64,000 nucleotides of DNA, taken from the NCBI GenBank assembly GCA_002162925.1, contig MABC01000032.1, positions 6,215 through 70,214 of the forward strand, read 5' to 3'. This DNA comes from Thalassotalea sp. 42_200_T64 (lineage in GTDB: Bacteria; Pseudomonadota; Gammaproteobacteria; Enterobacterales; Alteromonadaceae). Positions 36,910 to 46,578 of this stretch are shown here, piece by piece (the stretch's first letter is position 1; each line of letters opens with the position of its first letter). Made by a program: the position numbers and the translations under genes. Below the pieces are notes generated by a model, which was given only the letters and a program-made list of their open reading frames with translations, was not told the origin of the DNA and did not search any database.

Positions 36910-37416
36910 ATGAAAACCATTACCACCAATAACCTTGTGATCAGGCAAATTAGCAATAATGACGCCCAGTTTATTCTGTAATTGCTAAATCAAAGCAGCT
37001 TTATTGAAAACATTGGTGATAAGCAGGTTCGAACCCTTGCTGATGCGCTGCATTATATCGCAACTGGACCACAACAAATGTATCAAGATTATGGTTTTGC
37101 CTTGCATATTGTTTGTCTAAAAGATTCACAACAAGCCATTGGCATATGTGGTTTATTAAAAAGAGAGACCTTACCAGAGCCCGATATAGGTTTTGCATTT
37201 TTAGATGGGTTTTCAGGAAAAGGCTTTGGTTATGAATCGGCGCAAGCAATTTTAAATTTTGAAGTTAACGATAAAAAATTGACTAAAATATTGGCGATCA
37301 CGGCATTAGAAAATCTGTCATCACAAGCGTTATTAATGAAACAGGGTTTCGTTTTTGATAAAACCATTACACTTGCTGACAGGAGTGAAGAAAGCAATCT
37401 TTATGGTTACCAGTAA
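36910..37416 (+). pseudogene. GNAT-family acetyltransferase with an in-frame stop
   Basis: From the ATG at 36910 the frame reads MKTITTNNLVIRQISNNDAQ, reaches a TAA at 36979-36981, then continues in the same frame as LLNQSSFIENIGDKQVRT and a complete GNAT domain (IGFAFLDGFSGKGFGYESAQAIL; LSSQALLMKQGFVF) to the stop at 37416. Homologues usually have Glu or Gln at the stop position (GAA or CAA to TAA is a single change). The remaining 168 residues are intact, so inactivation is recent, or a TTG at 36982 starts a truncated product. It is similar to RimJ/RimL-type enzymes. Confidence 0.82.
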
Positions 37417-37431
37417 CACGCTATAGTTGCA

Positions 37432-38151
37432 TTATGTTAAGGACTTATTGGTTTTGGCAATGTAGTAATATAGTGGTATACCCATAGAAAGTGCCACCAC
37501 GATTAAGTTTATTGCAATAGCCGCGAATAAATCTGGCGCTTTCATAAACGTACTCATTAACGATTCCTGATAATAAAAAAACCATTGATGATTATCAGGG
37601 AAAACTACGGTGTGCAAATAATAGAATATTTTTCTAAAACCAAAAACACTAAACCCCAGTACGAGTGCTGAAGTCGATATAATTAAGGCGTATATTTTTA
37701 ATTTTCTCTCTGGCATAGAGATTTTTTTTGACCGATACAATAACAAAAGTGAAGTAAGCGGGATAAGGTTAATTAGCCAAAACCATGTTAATTTATCGAC
37801 TAAATTGCTGACATCTTGTAAATGTACCACCTCACTATCGGTAAACAGCTTTTTGTCTACGTTAGCAAGGTTATACTCCATCTCGGCCAATCCTTCGCCA
37901 TGATTATTAATAGCAACAACCACTTCGGCAAAAAGCTGCTGGTGTTGGCTAGCATCGGTATTGACGAAATCTTGTTTTTGATATTTATTCTGCGGTGCAT
38001 ATTTATCAATATGACTGCTGATATCGAGCACTTGATACCAAAACGGGTAGGTGAAATTAACACTTTTATTCACTTGCCAGGATAAACCCAAGCTAAACAT
38101 TAATAACGACAGGCAGAGCATAATCCAAAGTAGCGGAGAAAGTAATTTCAC
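37432..38151 (-). CDS. DUF1461-family integral membrane protein
   Basis: This 239-residue protein has an N-terminal helix, an extracytoplasmic stretch, and three further helices. EVVHLQDVSNLVDKLTWFW and YYLHTVVFPDNHQWFFYYQESLMSTFM correspond to the conserved blocks of the DUF1461/TIGR01906 family. Function is unknown. It is convergent with the broken GNAT gene and divergent from the mutarotase gene. Confidence 0.72.
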   Translation of the reverse strand: MKLLSPLLWIMLCLSLLMFSLGLSWQVNKSVNFTYPFWYQVLDISSHIDKYAPQNKYQKQDFVNTDASQHQQLFAEVVVAINNHGEGLAEMEYNLANVDKKLFTDSEVVHLQDVSNLVDKLTWFWLINLIPLTSLLLLYRSKKISMPERKLKIYALIISTSALVLGFSVFGFRKIFYYLHTVVFPDNHQWFFYYQESLMSTFMKAPDLFAAIAINLIVVALSMGIPLYYYIAKTNKSLT

Positions 38152-38253
38152 AATAATAATTTTCTGTTTTATCCAGTTTTAATCTAACGAAGAAGGCATC
38201 AATACAATATAATATTAGACTCTATCATACTCTATTGAGGTATAAAATTTTAA

Positions 38254-39144
38254 ATGGAAACCAGCCAGTTGAACCAGCAAAAAATACAGATTGATAACGA
38301 ATTTGGTGTCATTAAGACATTTACTGTGAATGACGAAATTGAAGTTATCGCCATTGAACACCGACTTTGTACAGCACAGTTTTCTTTACATGGTGGTCAT
38401 GTTTTAAGCTGGAAGCCGCAAGATCATGAGGAAGTTTTTTGGCTAAGCAATGATACGCGTTATCAAATTGGTGCTGCTATTAGGGGCGGTATCCCCCTTT
38501 GTTGGCCTTGGTTTGGCAGCTTTAAACAGGCACCTAATCATGGTTTTGCCCGCACTAGCGTATGGCAAATAGAACAACTGCAGATGACTTCAGCTGGAGT
38601 ACGCATCGAGTTGCTGTTATCTGGCGCTGAATATGCAGCAGATTGGCCTTATGCTTTTACCGTTAGACAAGTTGTCACCTTTGCCGATACTTTTTCGCAG
38701 CAATTGATGATCAGCAATGATGGTAAAACTGATTTTCAATTTACCGATGCCTTGCACAGTTATTTCCGGGTCAGCGGCCCTGAAAATGTTACAATACCCG
38801 ATTTAAACGAAAGTATCTTTGATGATAAAATTAACCAGTTATCACAATGTGATCCTCTGGATATTTTGGATTGTGTCGGCCCAATCGACAGAATTTATCA
38901 GAATGATTCATCGATGACGATTGTTGATAAAGGGGCAAAACGAGCGATAGAGATTAACAAAACTAACTTCGCGCAATGGGTACTGTGGAATCCTGGCATT
39001 GAGATTGCCAACAGCATGGCTGATATTCATGCTCAAGGCGAGCAAGAATTTGTTTGTTTAGAAGCCGCTAATACCAACTGGATTAATCTACCGGCGGGCG
39101 AAACCACTGTGGTTAGTCAGCAAATTCAGCTTCATAAATTGTAA
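38254..39144 (+). CDS. D-hexose-6-phosphate mutarotase (YeaD-like)
   Basis: This 296-residue aldose-1-epimerase-fold protein shows QFSLHGGHVLSWKPQ, IRGGIPLCWPWFG, the catalytic-His segment DALHSYFRVSG and FVCLEAANT with the conserved Glu near the C-terminus. Members interconvert alpha and beta anomers of glucose-6-phosphate and similar sugars. It is single, convergent with mutH. Confidence 0.9.
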   Translation: METSQLNQQKIQIDNEFGVIKTFTVNDEIEVIAIEHRLCTAQFSLHGGHVLSWKPQDHEEVFWLSNDTRYQIGAAIRGGIPLCWPWFGSFKQAPNHGFARTSVWQIEQLQMTSAGVRIELLLSGAEYAADWPYAFTVRQVVTFADTFSQQLMISNDGKTDFQFTDALHSYFRVSGPENVTIPDLNESIFDDKINQLSQCDPLDILDCVGPIDRIYQNDSSMTIVDKGAKRAIEINKTNFAQWVLWNPGIEIANSMADIHAQGEQEFVCLEAANTNWINLPAGETTVVSQQIQLHKL

Positions 39145-39168
39145 TTGGCCGACCCTACCGCTGATCGG

Positions 39169-39843
39169 CTAATTTACCCGCAAGTGATTATTTAAAATTG
39201 ATTGGGTAAATGGAATTTTTAAATAGAACCCTCTTGGCAAGGTCAAAAAAGGTCGCCCTTGCGCATCAAACGCCCGGGTCTTTACTTTCGAATGAGCCGC
39301 TTTCGGCCTTAACTGTAATACTTGCCCATATTTGGCGTTAATCTCTTCGACTCTGCCCAGGGCCATCATGTCGGTCAGTTCTTGCCAGTCTTGTGCTAAT
39401 ATCTGCTCTTCTTCCGCGTTAGGTTGCCATAAAAATGGCGTGCAAACGATGCGATCTTTAATCGCAATACTACGTTCAGAAATTACCGGTACCCATAACA
39501 CCTTAGCCAATTTATTTTTAAGGTGACATTTTTGCCAGGTCATGCCGGTTATTCCTGTTAGTGGCGCGACGCAGACAAAAGTGGTTTCTAATGGTTTGCC
39601 TGCACGGTTTATCGGCAATGTTTTCAGTTCGATGCCTAAATCAGGAAAATCAGGTAATGGCAGTGAACCGGCGCTGGCACCTAGTACTTTTTCGAGCAAC
39701 AAACCAATCCAGCCTTTTTCCCGGTTTAAATTCTCAGGCACCACAATGCCTGCTTGTGCGGCAAGCTCACCAAGACTCAACCCAGCCAATGATTGGGCAT
39801 GAGTCATTAATTGTTGCTCTGTTTCTGGGCGTGAATTTTGCAA
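39169..39843 (-). CDS. mutH: DNA mismatch repair endonuclease MutH
   Basis: This 224-residue endonuclease nicks the unmethylated strand at hemimethylated GATC in methyl-directed mismatch repair. The catalytic DxnExK is present as D65, E72 and K74 in [13 protein letters not shown], aligning with E. coli D70, E77 and K79. Its presence implies Dam methylation in this organism. It is divergent from rppH, an order also known in other gammaproteobacteria. Confidence 0.94.
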   Translation of the reverse strand: MQNSRPETEQQLMTHAQSLAGLSLGELAAQAGIVVPENLNREKGWIGLLLEKVLGASAGSLPLPDFPDLGIELKTLPINRAGKPLETTFVCVAPLTGITGMTWQKCHLKNKLAKVLWVPVISERSIAIKDRIVCTPFLWQPNAEEEQILAQDWQELTDMMALGRVEEINAKYGQVLQLRPKAAHSKVKTRAFDAQGRPFLTLPRGFYLKIPFTQSILNNHLRVN

Positions 39844-39982
39844 TGGGATAGGTCATTGGAATACTTTCACTAAGTATGCTTAAAAAAATTAAAGATTAAC
39901 ATTATTTTTAATCTTTAATTTGCTCATCATCGTAGTTTGTGGAACAATCATTTCATATATTAAAATTTGAACGGGAGTTCAT

Positions 39983-40543
39983 GTGATTGATGCCGAAGGC
40001 TATAGGGCCAATGTCGGCATAGTGATTACGAACGGCAAAGGTCAAGTTTTTTGGGCTAGGCGATTTGGTCAGCATTCATGGCAATACCCGCAGGGTGGCG
40101 TGGACGAAGGTGAAACCACTGAGCAAACGATGTTTCGTGAACTGCATGAAGAGGTAGGCTTAAAACCTCATCAAGTGGAAATCATTGCCAGTACCAAGCA
40201 TTGGTTAAGATACCGTTTACCGAAGCGTTTAATTAGGCATGAAAGTAAACCTGTGTGTATTGGCCAAAAACAAAAATGGTTTTTGTTAAAACTAACTTGT
40301 GCCGAAGATGAAGTTGATTTGTTGCATTCAGGCCACCCTGAGTTTGATGATTGGCGCTGGGTGAGTTACTGGTATCCAGTTCGTCAGGTGGTTTCATTTA
40401 AACGCGATGTATATCGTCGGGTAATGAAAGAGTTTGCTGCAGTTGCATTACCTAGCCATAAGAGCGATGGCAATGAGCGTAGAGCAAACAAATTCCATCG
40501 AGGCAACAATCAGCGACGTAATAATCAAAGACGTCGAGGTTAA
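39983..40543 (+). CDS. rppH: RNA pyrophosphohydrolase RppH
   Basis: This 186-residue Nudix hydrolase removes pyrophosphate from the 5' end of mRNAs, starting RNase E-dependent decay. The Nudix box begins [20 protein letters not shown] and continues VGL. The N-terminus [15 protein letters not shown] is typical. Translation starts at a GTG (39983), with GGGAG upstream. A basic, Asn/Arg-rich C-terminal tail follows the domain. It precedes ptsP, as in E. coli. Confidence 0.94.
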   Translation: MIDAEGYRANVGIVITNGKGQVFWARRFGQHSWQYPQGGVDEGETTEQTMFRELHEEVGLKPHQVEIIASTKHWLRYRLPKRLIRHESKPVCIGQKQKWFLLKLTCAEDEVDLLHSGHPEFDDWRWVSYWYPVRQVVSFKRDVYRRVMKEFAAVALPSHKSDGNERRANKFHRGNNQRRNNQRRRG

Positions 40544-40576
40544 CACTCAAAGCGGTATGTGATCATTATGTAATAC

Positions 40577-40611
40577 AAAGGTTGTGCAGCGTAAGCTACA
40601 CAACTTTTTTT
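40577..40611 (+). terminator. intrinsic terminator of rppH
   Basis: GTTGTG-C-AGC pairs with GCT-A-CACAAC around GTAA, with one internal mismatch, and runs into seven T's 34 bases past the rppH stop. Confidence 0.8.
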
Positions 40612-40700
40612 ACTTTATTTAAGATGGAATCTTAAATAAAGCAAAAGCTTACATTGTTTTTAGATGGCTAAGTTTTAGGTTATACTGATATTTCTGATTA

Positions 40701-40736
40701 ATACCAATTTGATTAATTAATTAGTCAACTGGGTAT
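40701..40736. repeat. ATACCAA/TTGGTAT palindromic repeat, full copy
   Basis: ATACCAATTTGATTAATTAA and the following TTAGTCAACTGGGTAT make a 36-base imperfect palindrome, 22 bases upstream of ptsP, where it could affect the ptsP 5' leader. Confidence 0.65.
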
Positions 40737-40757
40737 CGTATTTTAGCAAGGGAGTTT

Positions 40758-43019
40758 ATGTTAACCACTTTACGGAGAATTGTTTTAGCGTTTGGGCAAG
40801 AGCCTGAGTTAGGTAATGCTTTGCAGAATTTGGTGGCTCAGGTGAAAACCGCTATGGCCACTGAATGTTGCTCTGTATATCTGGCTGATTATGAACGCGA
40901 ACATTTTTTGTTAACGGCCTCTGACGGTCTTGCTAAAGCTTCCCTTGGGCAAGTGACCATAGGTTTTTCTGAAGGCCTGGTTGGTTTGGTTGGTCAACGT
41001 GAAGAACCTATCAATATTGCTGATGCCCAACATCACCCTCGCTTTAAGCATGCGCCGGAAGTAAAAGAAGAAGATTTTAATGCCTTTTTAGGAACGCCAA
41101 TCATTCATCAACGGCGGGTGTTAGGCATACTTTCGGTACAACAAAAACAAGCCAGACAATTTAACGAGAACGAGGAAGCGTTTTTAGTCACCCTGGCAGC
41201 TCAACTTGCTATGGCTATCGCCAATGCCGAAACCACGGGTATTTTAAGCCGAAATAAAAATCAGCAAAATCGTCAATACGTGCAAGGCGTACCTGCCTCT
41301 CCTGGTCTTGCCATTGGCAACTTTTATATTAGCTATCCAAAAGCACAACTCAGCAGTGTTAGCCTGAGCAAAGTCGGGCAAGTTGATAAACAAACGAAAA
41401 TATTTCAACACGCAGTGCTAAAGACTAAGCGTGATCTCTCGCAAATGAGTGAGCGCATGCAAGGTGCGATCCCGGAAGACGCCTTAGATATTTTTGAAAT
41501 GTACAAACATATGCTCGAAAGTGCCAGTTTAGGCGACGAAATTGTTGAAAAAATTAGTTTGGGCTGGAATGCCGAAAGTGCTTTGAAACTGGTGATAGAC
41601 CAATATGTTATTCAATTTGAGTCGGTTGAAGATCCTTATATCCGAGAGCGATCAACCGATATCAAAGACTTAGGCAACCGGGTTTTATTTCATTTACAAG
41701 AAGAAGAAGCGAGTCGAGAGCAAGTTCCTAAAAATATGATCCTAGTCGCGACAGATGTTACCGCCTCTTTATTGGCGGAATATCAGCATAAGGGATTAAA
41801 AGCGATAGTATCATTATCGGGTTCAACCAATTCACATGCCGTTATCTTAGCCCGGGCATTGGCCATTCCGGCGATTATGGCGGTAGGCAATATCTCATTG
41901 GCGAACTTTAAGTATAAACAGGCCATTATTGATGGTTATTCAGGAGAAATATTTTTATCTCCCGATGCTGCGCTGTTAAGTGAATATCAACATTTGGTTC
42001 GGGAAGAAGATGAATTACAAGAACTGATAAAGGAAGTGATTGATTTACCTGCCATCACCAAAGATGGTAAGTCAATTGAGTTATTATTAAATGCTGGTCT
42101 TAGTGCCGAATTTGATTCTTCAATGAAAAATGGTGCGGTTGGTATCGGCTTATACCGTACTGAAATTCCATTTATGGAGCGTAATTGTTTTCCTTCAGAA
42201 CATGAACAAGTGAACTTGTATCATACTGTATTGCGCTCTTTTCCTCGGCAACCCGTGGTGATGCGTACCTTGGATGTGGGCGGGGATAAGGCTTTGCCCT
42301 ATTTTCCTATCAATGAAGATAATCCGTTTTTAGGTTGGCGCGGCATTCGTATCACCTTAGATCATCCTGAAATCTTTTTGGTACAAGTCAGAGCAATGTT
42401 AAAAGCCAATGTCGGCATAGGTAATTTGGAAATTATGTTGCCAATGATCTCTGGTGTGACCGAAGTTGATGATGCGGTAAGATTGGTAAACCAGGCCTAT
42501 TTTGAAGTTTGTAATGAAAGTGACACGCCAGTTTCGAAACCTAAAATCGGCATAATGTTGGAAGTGCCGTCAGTCCTTTTTCAATTAGAAGAGCTAGCAA
42601 AAAAAGTGGATTTTTTCTCTGTTGGCAGCAATGATTTAACCCAGTACCTGCTTGCGGTAGATAGGAACAATTCAAGAGTAGCACCGTTATATGATTCGTA
42701 TCACCCTGCCGTGTTGCGAGCGCTAAACCATATCGCCGAACAAGCGCAACTATTCCTGATTGAGTTAAGTCTGTGTGGCGAGCTGGCCAGTGAACCTGGC
42801 GGGGCGTTGTTACTTTTAGCAATGGGCTACGATAAGTTAAGTATGAACACTCATAATATTCCAAAAGTTAAATGGGTGTTGCGGCATATTGATTATACAC
42901 AGGCACAGCTAATCCTATCCCATTGTCTAATGTTAAGCACGCCGAAACAAGTGCATAATTACTTGAACGAGCAGTTAGAATTGCTTGGTTTAGGCGGTTT
43001 TGTTCGCGCCGGTAAATAA
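40758..43019 (+). CDS. ptsP: phosphoenolpyruvate-protein phosphotransferase PtsP (EI-Ntr)
   Basis: This 753-residue first enzyme of the nitrogen PTS has an N-terminal GAF domain (about 1-160), then the EI N-terminal domain, the phosphorylated His360 in SGSTNSHAVILARA, and a PEP-binding barrel (GIGLYRTEIPFMER; GGDKALPYFPI; SVGSNDLTQYLLAVDR; LCGELASEP with the conserved Cys). It phosphorylates NPr from PEP in a regulatory phosphorelay. It lies in the conserved rppH-ptsP-lgt-thyA neighbourhood. Confidence 0.95.
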   Translation: MLTTLRRIVLAFGQEPELGNALQNLVAQVKTAMATECCSVYLADYEREHFLLTASDGLAKASLGQVTIGFSEGLVGLVGQREEPINIADAQHHPRFKHAPEVKEEDFNAFLGTPIIHQRRVLGILSVQQKQARQFNENEEAFLVTLAAQLAMAIANAETTGILSRNKNQQNRQYVQGVPASPGLAIGNFYISYPKAQLSSVSLSKVGQVDKQTKIFQHAVLKTKRDLSQMSERMQGAIPEDALDIFEMYKHMLESASLGDEIVEKISLGWNAESALKLVIDQYVIQFESVEDPYIRERSTDIKDLGNRVLFHLQEEEASREQVPKNMILVATDVTASLLAEYQHKGLKAIVSLSGSTNSHAVILARALAIPAIMAVGNISLANFKYKQAIIDGYSGEIFLSPDAALLSEYQHLVREEDELQELIKEVIDLPAITKDGKSIELLLNAGLSAEFDSSMKNGAVGIGLYRTEIPFMERNCFPSEHEQVNLYHTVLRSFPRQPVVMRTLDVGGDKALPYFPINEDNPFLGWRGIRITLDHPEIFLVQVRAMLKANVGIGNLEIMLPMISGVTEVDDAVRLVNQAYFEVCNESDTPVSKPKIGIMLEVPSVLFQLEELAKKVDFFSVGSNDLTQYLLAVDRNNSRVAPLYDSYHPAVLRALNHIAEQAQLFLIELSLCGELASEPGGALLLLAMGYDKLSMNTHNIPKVKWVLRHIDYTQAQLILSHCLMLSTPKQVHNYLNEQLELLGLGGFVRAGK

Positions 43020-43141
43020 GTTATTGTGCAAAAAACGAGTCATATATTTAATATGCGTTTTAATAAGATATTTTAGCGATTTAAGGCTAAAATTTTATAT
43101 CCGCGGAGCTATACCTTGGTTTCACATTTCTAGAGTTAACA

Positions 43142-43933
43142 ATGTTTTTATCAGTATTTTTATTTTGTATGTTACTAGGCACCTTGGTCGGTTTTTTAGC
43201 TGGCTTGTTGGGGATTGGCGGCGGTTTAGTCATAGTTCCTGTGTTGATTATGTTACTGCCGACAATTGGCATACATCCTGATATTGTCATGCCTATTGCC
43301 TTAACATCTTCATTAGCGTCAATCGTGGTGACATCTTCCAGTGCGGCATTTAATCATCATAAATCGGGTAATATTCCCTGGAAAATAACCAAAAAATTAT
43401 TGGCCTTTGTTGCTGTTGGAGCAATCATTGGCGCGAATTTAGCCGATTTATTGCCAACCAAAACGTTAACGGCCATTTTTGCTACCTTTGTGATCTCGTT
43501 GGCAACCTACATGTTGTTTTCCATCAGACAAACGGTACATAGAGATTTGCCTTCAGATAAAGTTTTGAAAGGGGTTGCCACAGGGACCGGTATTATCGCC
43601 AGCTTAATGGGCATCAGTGGTGGTGCCGTTCTCATTCCATTTTTAAGCTATTGTGGTGTTAATTTATTGCAGGCTATTGGCATTTCTACCGCTTGCGGTA
43701 TGATTGTCTCGCTTTTTGGCACAATGGCGTTTATGATTGCAGGTCTTGGTAATCCCAACCTTCCTGAATGGAGTTTAGGTTACATATACTGGCCAGCAGT
43801 ACTCGGTATCGCTTCTACATCTACGGTATTGGCAAGGTACGGGGTAAAGTTAGCGAATAAGCTGCCAGTGAAAACAATAAAAAAAGTATTTGCTACATTC
43901 CTGATACTTGTGGCAATAAAAATGATGACTTAA
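43142..43933 (+). CDS. TSUP-family (TauE/SafE-like) membrane permease
   Basis: This 263-residue membrane protein has about eight hydrophobic segments and two family repeats, [19 protein letters not shown] and [23 protein letters not shown]. The family is associated with sulfite, sulfoacetate or other organic anion export, but specificity cannot be read from sequence. It lies 14 bases before lgt and is probably co-transcribed with lgt and thyA. Confidence 0.87.
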   Translation: MFLSVFLFCMLLGTLVGFLAGLLGIGGGLVIVPVLIMLLPTIGIHPDIVMPIALTSSLASIVVTSSSAAFNHHKSGNIPWKITKKLLAFVAVGAIIGANLADLLPTKTLTAIFATFVISLATYMLFSIRQTVHRDLPSDKVLKGVATGTGIIASLMGISGGAVLIPFLSYCGVNLLQAIGISTACGMIVSLFGTMAFMIAGLGNPNLPEWSLGYIYWPAVLGIASTSTVLARYGVKLANKLPVKTIKKVFATFLILVAIKMMT

Positions 43934-43947
43934 CACAGGATCTTTTT

Positions 43948-44808
43948 ATGACCCTCGCTGCAATACAATTTCCACAAATTGACCCGATAATTTTCTCCAT
44001 TGGCCCTATTGCCTTGCGCTGGTACGGCTTTATGTATTTGATTGGCTTTATTCTCGCCATGATGATTGCCAATAGAGCTGCCGATAAAAGTCGTGGCCTT
44101 TGGACTCGAGACCAGGTTAGCGATTTATTATTTTATGGCTTCCTTGGGGTGATATTGGGTGGCCGAGTAGGCTACGTCTTATTTTATAATTTTGATTATT
44201 TCTTAGTTGACCCGCTTTATCTGTTTAAAATTTGGACCGGCGGCATGTCGTTTCATGGTGGACTGTTAGGCGTGATCACTGCCATTGCGATTTTTGCGCG
44301 CAAGGAAAAGAAAAGTTTTTTACAGGTTGGTGACTTTGTCGCGCCATTGGTACCCCTTGGTTTGGGTGCTGGCCGTATCGGTAATTTTATTAACTCAGAA
44401 CTTTGGGGCAGAGAAACCGATGTGTCTTGGGCGATGATTTTCCCATCCGACCCGTTAGGTTTACCGCGTCATCCTTCGCAACTCTATGAGTTCTTCCTTG
44501 AAGGCGTAGTGCTGTTTATGATCATCTATGTAGTTTGTCGTAAACCAAAACCTGCCGGGGTCGCCAGTGGTATATTTTTAGCGGGCTACGGCTTGTTTAG
44601 AATGATAATAGAGTTTTTCCGTGAACCGGACGCCCATTTAGGTTTTTATTTCAGCTTTATCTCGATGGGACAAATGCTGTCATTGCCTATGGTGATCGTT
44701 GGCATTGGCCTGATCACGTGGGGCTTGAACCAAGGCTTACCGATCGAGAACAAGTCAGCTAAGACAAAAACCACAAACAAAAAGAATAAAAAGAGTGTCG
44801 CCAAATGA
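43948..44808 (+). CDS. lgt: prolipoprotein diacylglyceryl transferase
   Basis: This 286-residue inner-membrane enzyme attaches diacylglycerol to the lipobox cysteine of prolipoproteins. The family blocks [22 protein letters not shown] and the signature [20 protein letters not shown] are intact. A Lys/Thr-rich cytosolic tail ends the protein. The stop overlaps the thyA start by four bases (ATGA). Its substrates here include the lipoproteins at 4547, 10575 and 15332. Confidence 0.96.
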   Translation: MTLAAIQFPQIDPIIFSIGPIALRWYGFMYLIGFILAMMIANRAADKSRGLWTRDQVSDLLFYGFLGVILGGRVGYVLFYNFDYFLVDPLYLFKIWTGGMSFHGGLLGVITAIAIFARKEKKSFLQVGDFVAPLVPLGLGAGRIGNFINSELWGRETDVSWAMIFPSDPLGLPRHPSQLYEFFLEGVVLFMIIYVVCRKPKPAGVASGIFLAGYGLFRMIIEFFREPDAHLGFYFSFISMGQMLSLPMVIVGIGLITWGLNQGLPIENKSAKTKTTNKKNKKSVAK

Positions 44809-45656
44809 AGCAGTATTTAGATTTATGCCAACGCATTATTGATGAGGGTATTTGGGTTGATAATAAACGTACAGGCAAGCGCTGTTTAACAGTGATTAAC
44901 GCCGATTTAGAGTATCAGGTTGGCAACAACGAGTTTCCCTTAATTACTACCCGTAAAAGCTTCTACAAATCAGCAATTGCCGAGTTACTGGGCTATCTTA
45001 AAGGTTACGACAATGCCGCCGATTTTCGCGCTTTGGGCACCAAAACCTGGGATGCCAATGCCAATGACAATGAAGTGTGGCTGAAAAATTCTTATCGCAA
45101 AGGCGAAGATGATATGGGCCGTGTTTACGGCGTGCAAGGTCGTGGCTGGGCAAAACCTGATGGTGGCACAATTGATCAGCTGAAAAAGGTTGTTGAAAAC
45201 CTAAAAAATGGTGTCGATGACCGCGGCGAAATTATTACCTTTTATAATCCAGGTGAATTTCATCTGGGCTGTTTACGTCCATGCATGCATACTCATAATT
45301 TTTCATTGCTTGGCGATACCTTATACTTAACCAGCTTTCAGCGTTCTTGTGATGTGCCATTGGGACTGAATTTTAATCAAATTCAAGTGTTTGCCTTCTT
45401 GGCTATTATGGCGCAAATTACCGGCCATAAAGCTGGCGTTGCTTACCATAAAATTGTCAATGCCCATATTTATGAAGATCAATTGGATTTAATGAAAAAT
45501 GTGCAGCTAAAGCGTGAACCACTATCGGCGCCAAAACTTACCATTAACCCTAAAATTAAATCGCTGGAAGATATTGAGACCTGGGTGACGATGGATGACT
45601 TTGATGTGACGGGTTATGAACATCACGATGCAATTCGATATCCGTTTTCGGTGTAA
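44805..45656 (+). CDS. thyA: thymidylate synthase
   Basis: This 283-residue enzyme converts dUMP to dTMP with methylenetetrahydrofolate. The nucleophile Cys is in [12 protein letters not shown], and the dUMP-binding stretch [19 protein letters not shown] is standard. The active-site surround differs from the E. coli APCH form and belongs to the longer variant seen in several marine gammaproteobacteria. It is translationally coupled to lgt. Confidence 0.94.
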   Translation: MKQYLDLCQRIIDEGIWVDNKRTGKRCLTVINADLEYQVGNNEFPLITTRKSFYKSAIAELLGYLKGYDNAADFRALGTKTWDANANDNEVWLKNSYRKGEDDMGRVYGVQGRGWAKPDGGTIDQLKKVVENLKNGVDDRGEIITFYNPGEFHLGCLRPCMHTHNFSLLGDTLYLTSFQRSCDVPLGLNFNQIQVFAFLAIMAQITGHKAGVAYHKIVNAHIYEDQLDLMKNVQLKREPLSAPKLTINPKIKSLEDIETWVTMDDFDVTGYEHHDAIRYPFSV

Positions 45657-46008
45657 AGACAGGCTGCGAGCCGCGGGCTAAAAACTGAAGGCTACGGACA
45701 ATCTCAAATGAGTGATTAGCAGCTCCAAACCATATACGAAATTTAATGCCTTCATCCCGTGCGAGCCAAAGCGAGACACGGGACCTCCCGACGCATGCAG
45801 AGACTCAAAAAGAAATAAAATCAAATTTTTATATGCACACTATTACTGGAGGAGGTACCGGATGTCGCTAGGGCTCCTCCGGCATGACGGTGTAGTTTTT
45901 CTAATTTCTCGCTGCCCCCAACAGATACAAGATACATAAACCCAACCCGAACATTCAGGCAGACTGCTCATAGTCTGAAGCTCGTAGCCAGCAGCTCGTT
46001 TTCCAGGC
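45657..46008. other. gene-free gap with repeats after thyA
   Basis: Apart from the inverted-repeat element at 45749-45890, this stretch holds short G/C-rich strings such as GCTGCGAGCCGCGGGCT and AGCTCGTAGCCAGCAGCTCG near its two ends, similar to each other in composition. No ORF in it looks real and no strong terminator for thyA is visible. Confidence 0.5.
45749..45890. repeat. MITE-like element, second copy
   Basis: The left end TTCATCCCGTGCGAGCCAAA and the right end, reading inward on the other strand CCGTCATGCCGGAGGAGCCC, both continue into AGCGA(C/G)A and a G/G-rich ACCTCC. They are the same terminal repeats as the element at 550-705. The 142-base element has no coding capacity. Confidence 0.65.
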
Positions 46009-46038
46009 AAAAAAATACCGCAATTAAGCGGTATTTTA
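46009..46038 (-). terminator. intrinsic terminator of rpsT
   Basis: On the minus strand AAAATACCGC-TTAATT-GCGGTATTTT is followed by further T's, 30 bases past the rpsT stop. Confidence 0.88.
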
Positions 46039-46067
46039 AAAACTAGTTTTTAATGCAAAAGTTCTAA

Positions 46068-46328
46068 TTAAAGAGCTTTGATTTTTGCATTTAAACGGCT
46101 CTTAACGCGAGCTGATTTGTTTTTGTGTATTAAACCTTTACTTGCGTAACGATCTAAAATTGGAGAAACAGCAGCAAACTCTTTTGTTGCAGCTTCTTTG
46201 TTACCAGCTTCAATAGCAGCGATAACTTTTTTCAAATAAGTGCGCATCATTGAACGACGACTTGCATTGTGTTGGCGACGCTTCTCTGATTGTACAGCGC
46301 GCTTCTTAGCAGACTTTGAGTTAGCCAA
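46068..46328 (-). CDS. rpsT: 30S ribosomal protein S20
   Basis: This is an 86-residue, very basic S20 protein ([20 protein letters not shown]...). Translation starts at a TTG (46328-46326 on the minus strand) with AGGAG six bases upstream. E. coli rpsT also uses a UUG start, which there matters for autoregulation, so the weak start looks conserved. It has its own promoter and terminator and is divergent from murJ. Confidence 0.97.
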   Translation of the reverse strand: MANSKSAKKRAVQSEKRRQHNASRRSMMRTYLKKVIAAIEAGNKEAATKEFAAVSPILDRYASKGLIHKNKSARVKSRLNAKIKAL

Positions 46329-46376
46329 GGTGAACTCCTAAAAATAAAATAATATAGCCATAATTTAAGGCGACGA

Positions 46377-46405
46377 AATATGCCTTTTTTTAACCGTTAT
46401 GTCAA
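46377..46405 (-). promoter_or_regulatory. rpsT promoter
   Basis: On the minus strand a perfect TTGACA (46405-46400) and CATATT (46382-46377) are separated by 17 bases. The leader to the TTG start is about 45 bases. Confidence 0.75.
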
Positions 46406-46578
46406 ACCTTTTATTGATTAATTAACCAATAACGTATTTTTTTGACATTTAATACGGTTTTTCTGTGGCAAACAAGGGCAGGGATGATAACATTATTATC
46501 CGCTAAGCGCTAAGTTTCTTGGCTAAAACTTACTAAAAAACAAGAAAACCCAGATATAAGAATAAAGGAATTACATTT

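Noticed and set aside
45712-45939. 75-residue plus-strand ORF
   Set aside because: It lies over the MITE-like element; the peptide has no recognisable features.
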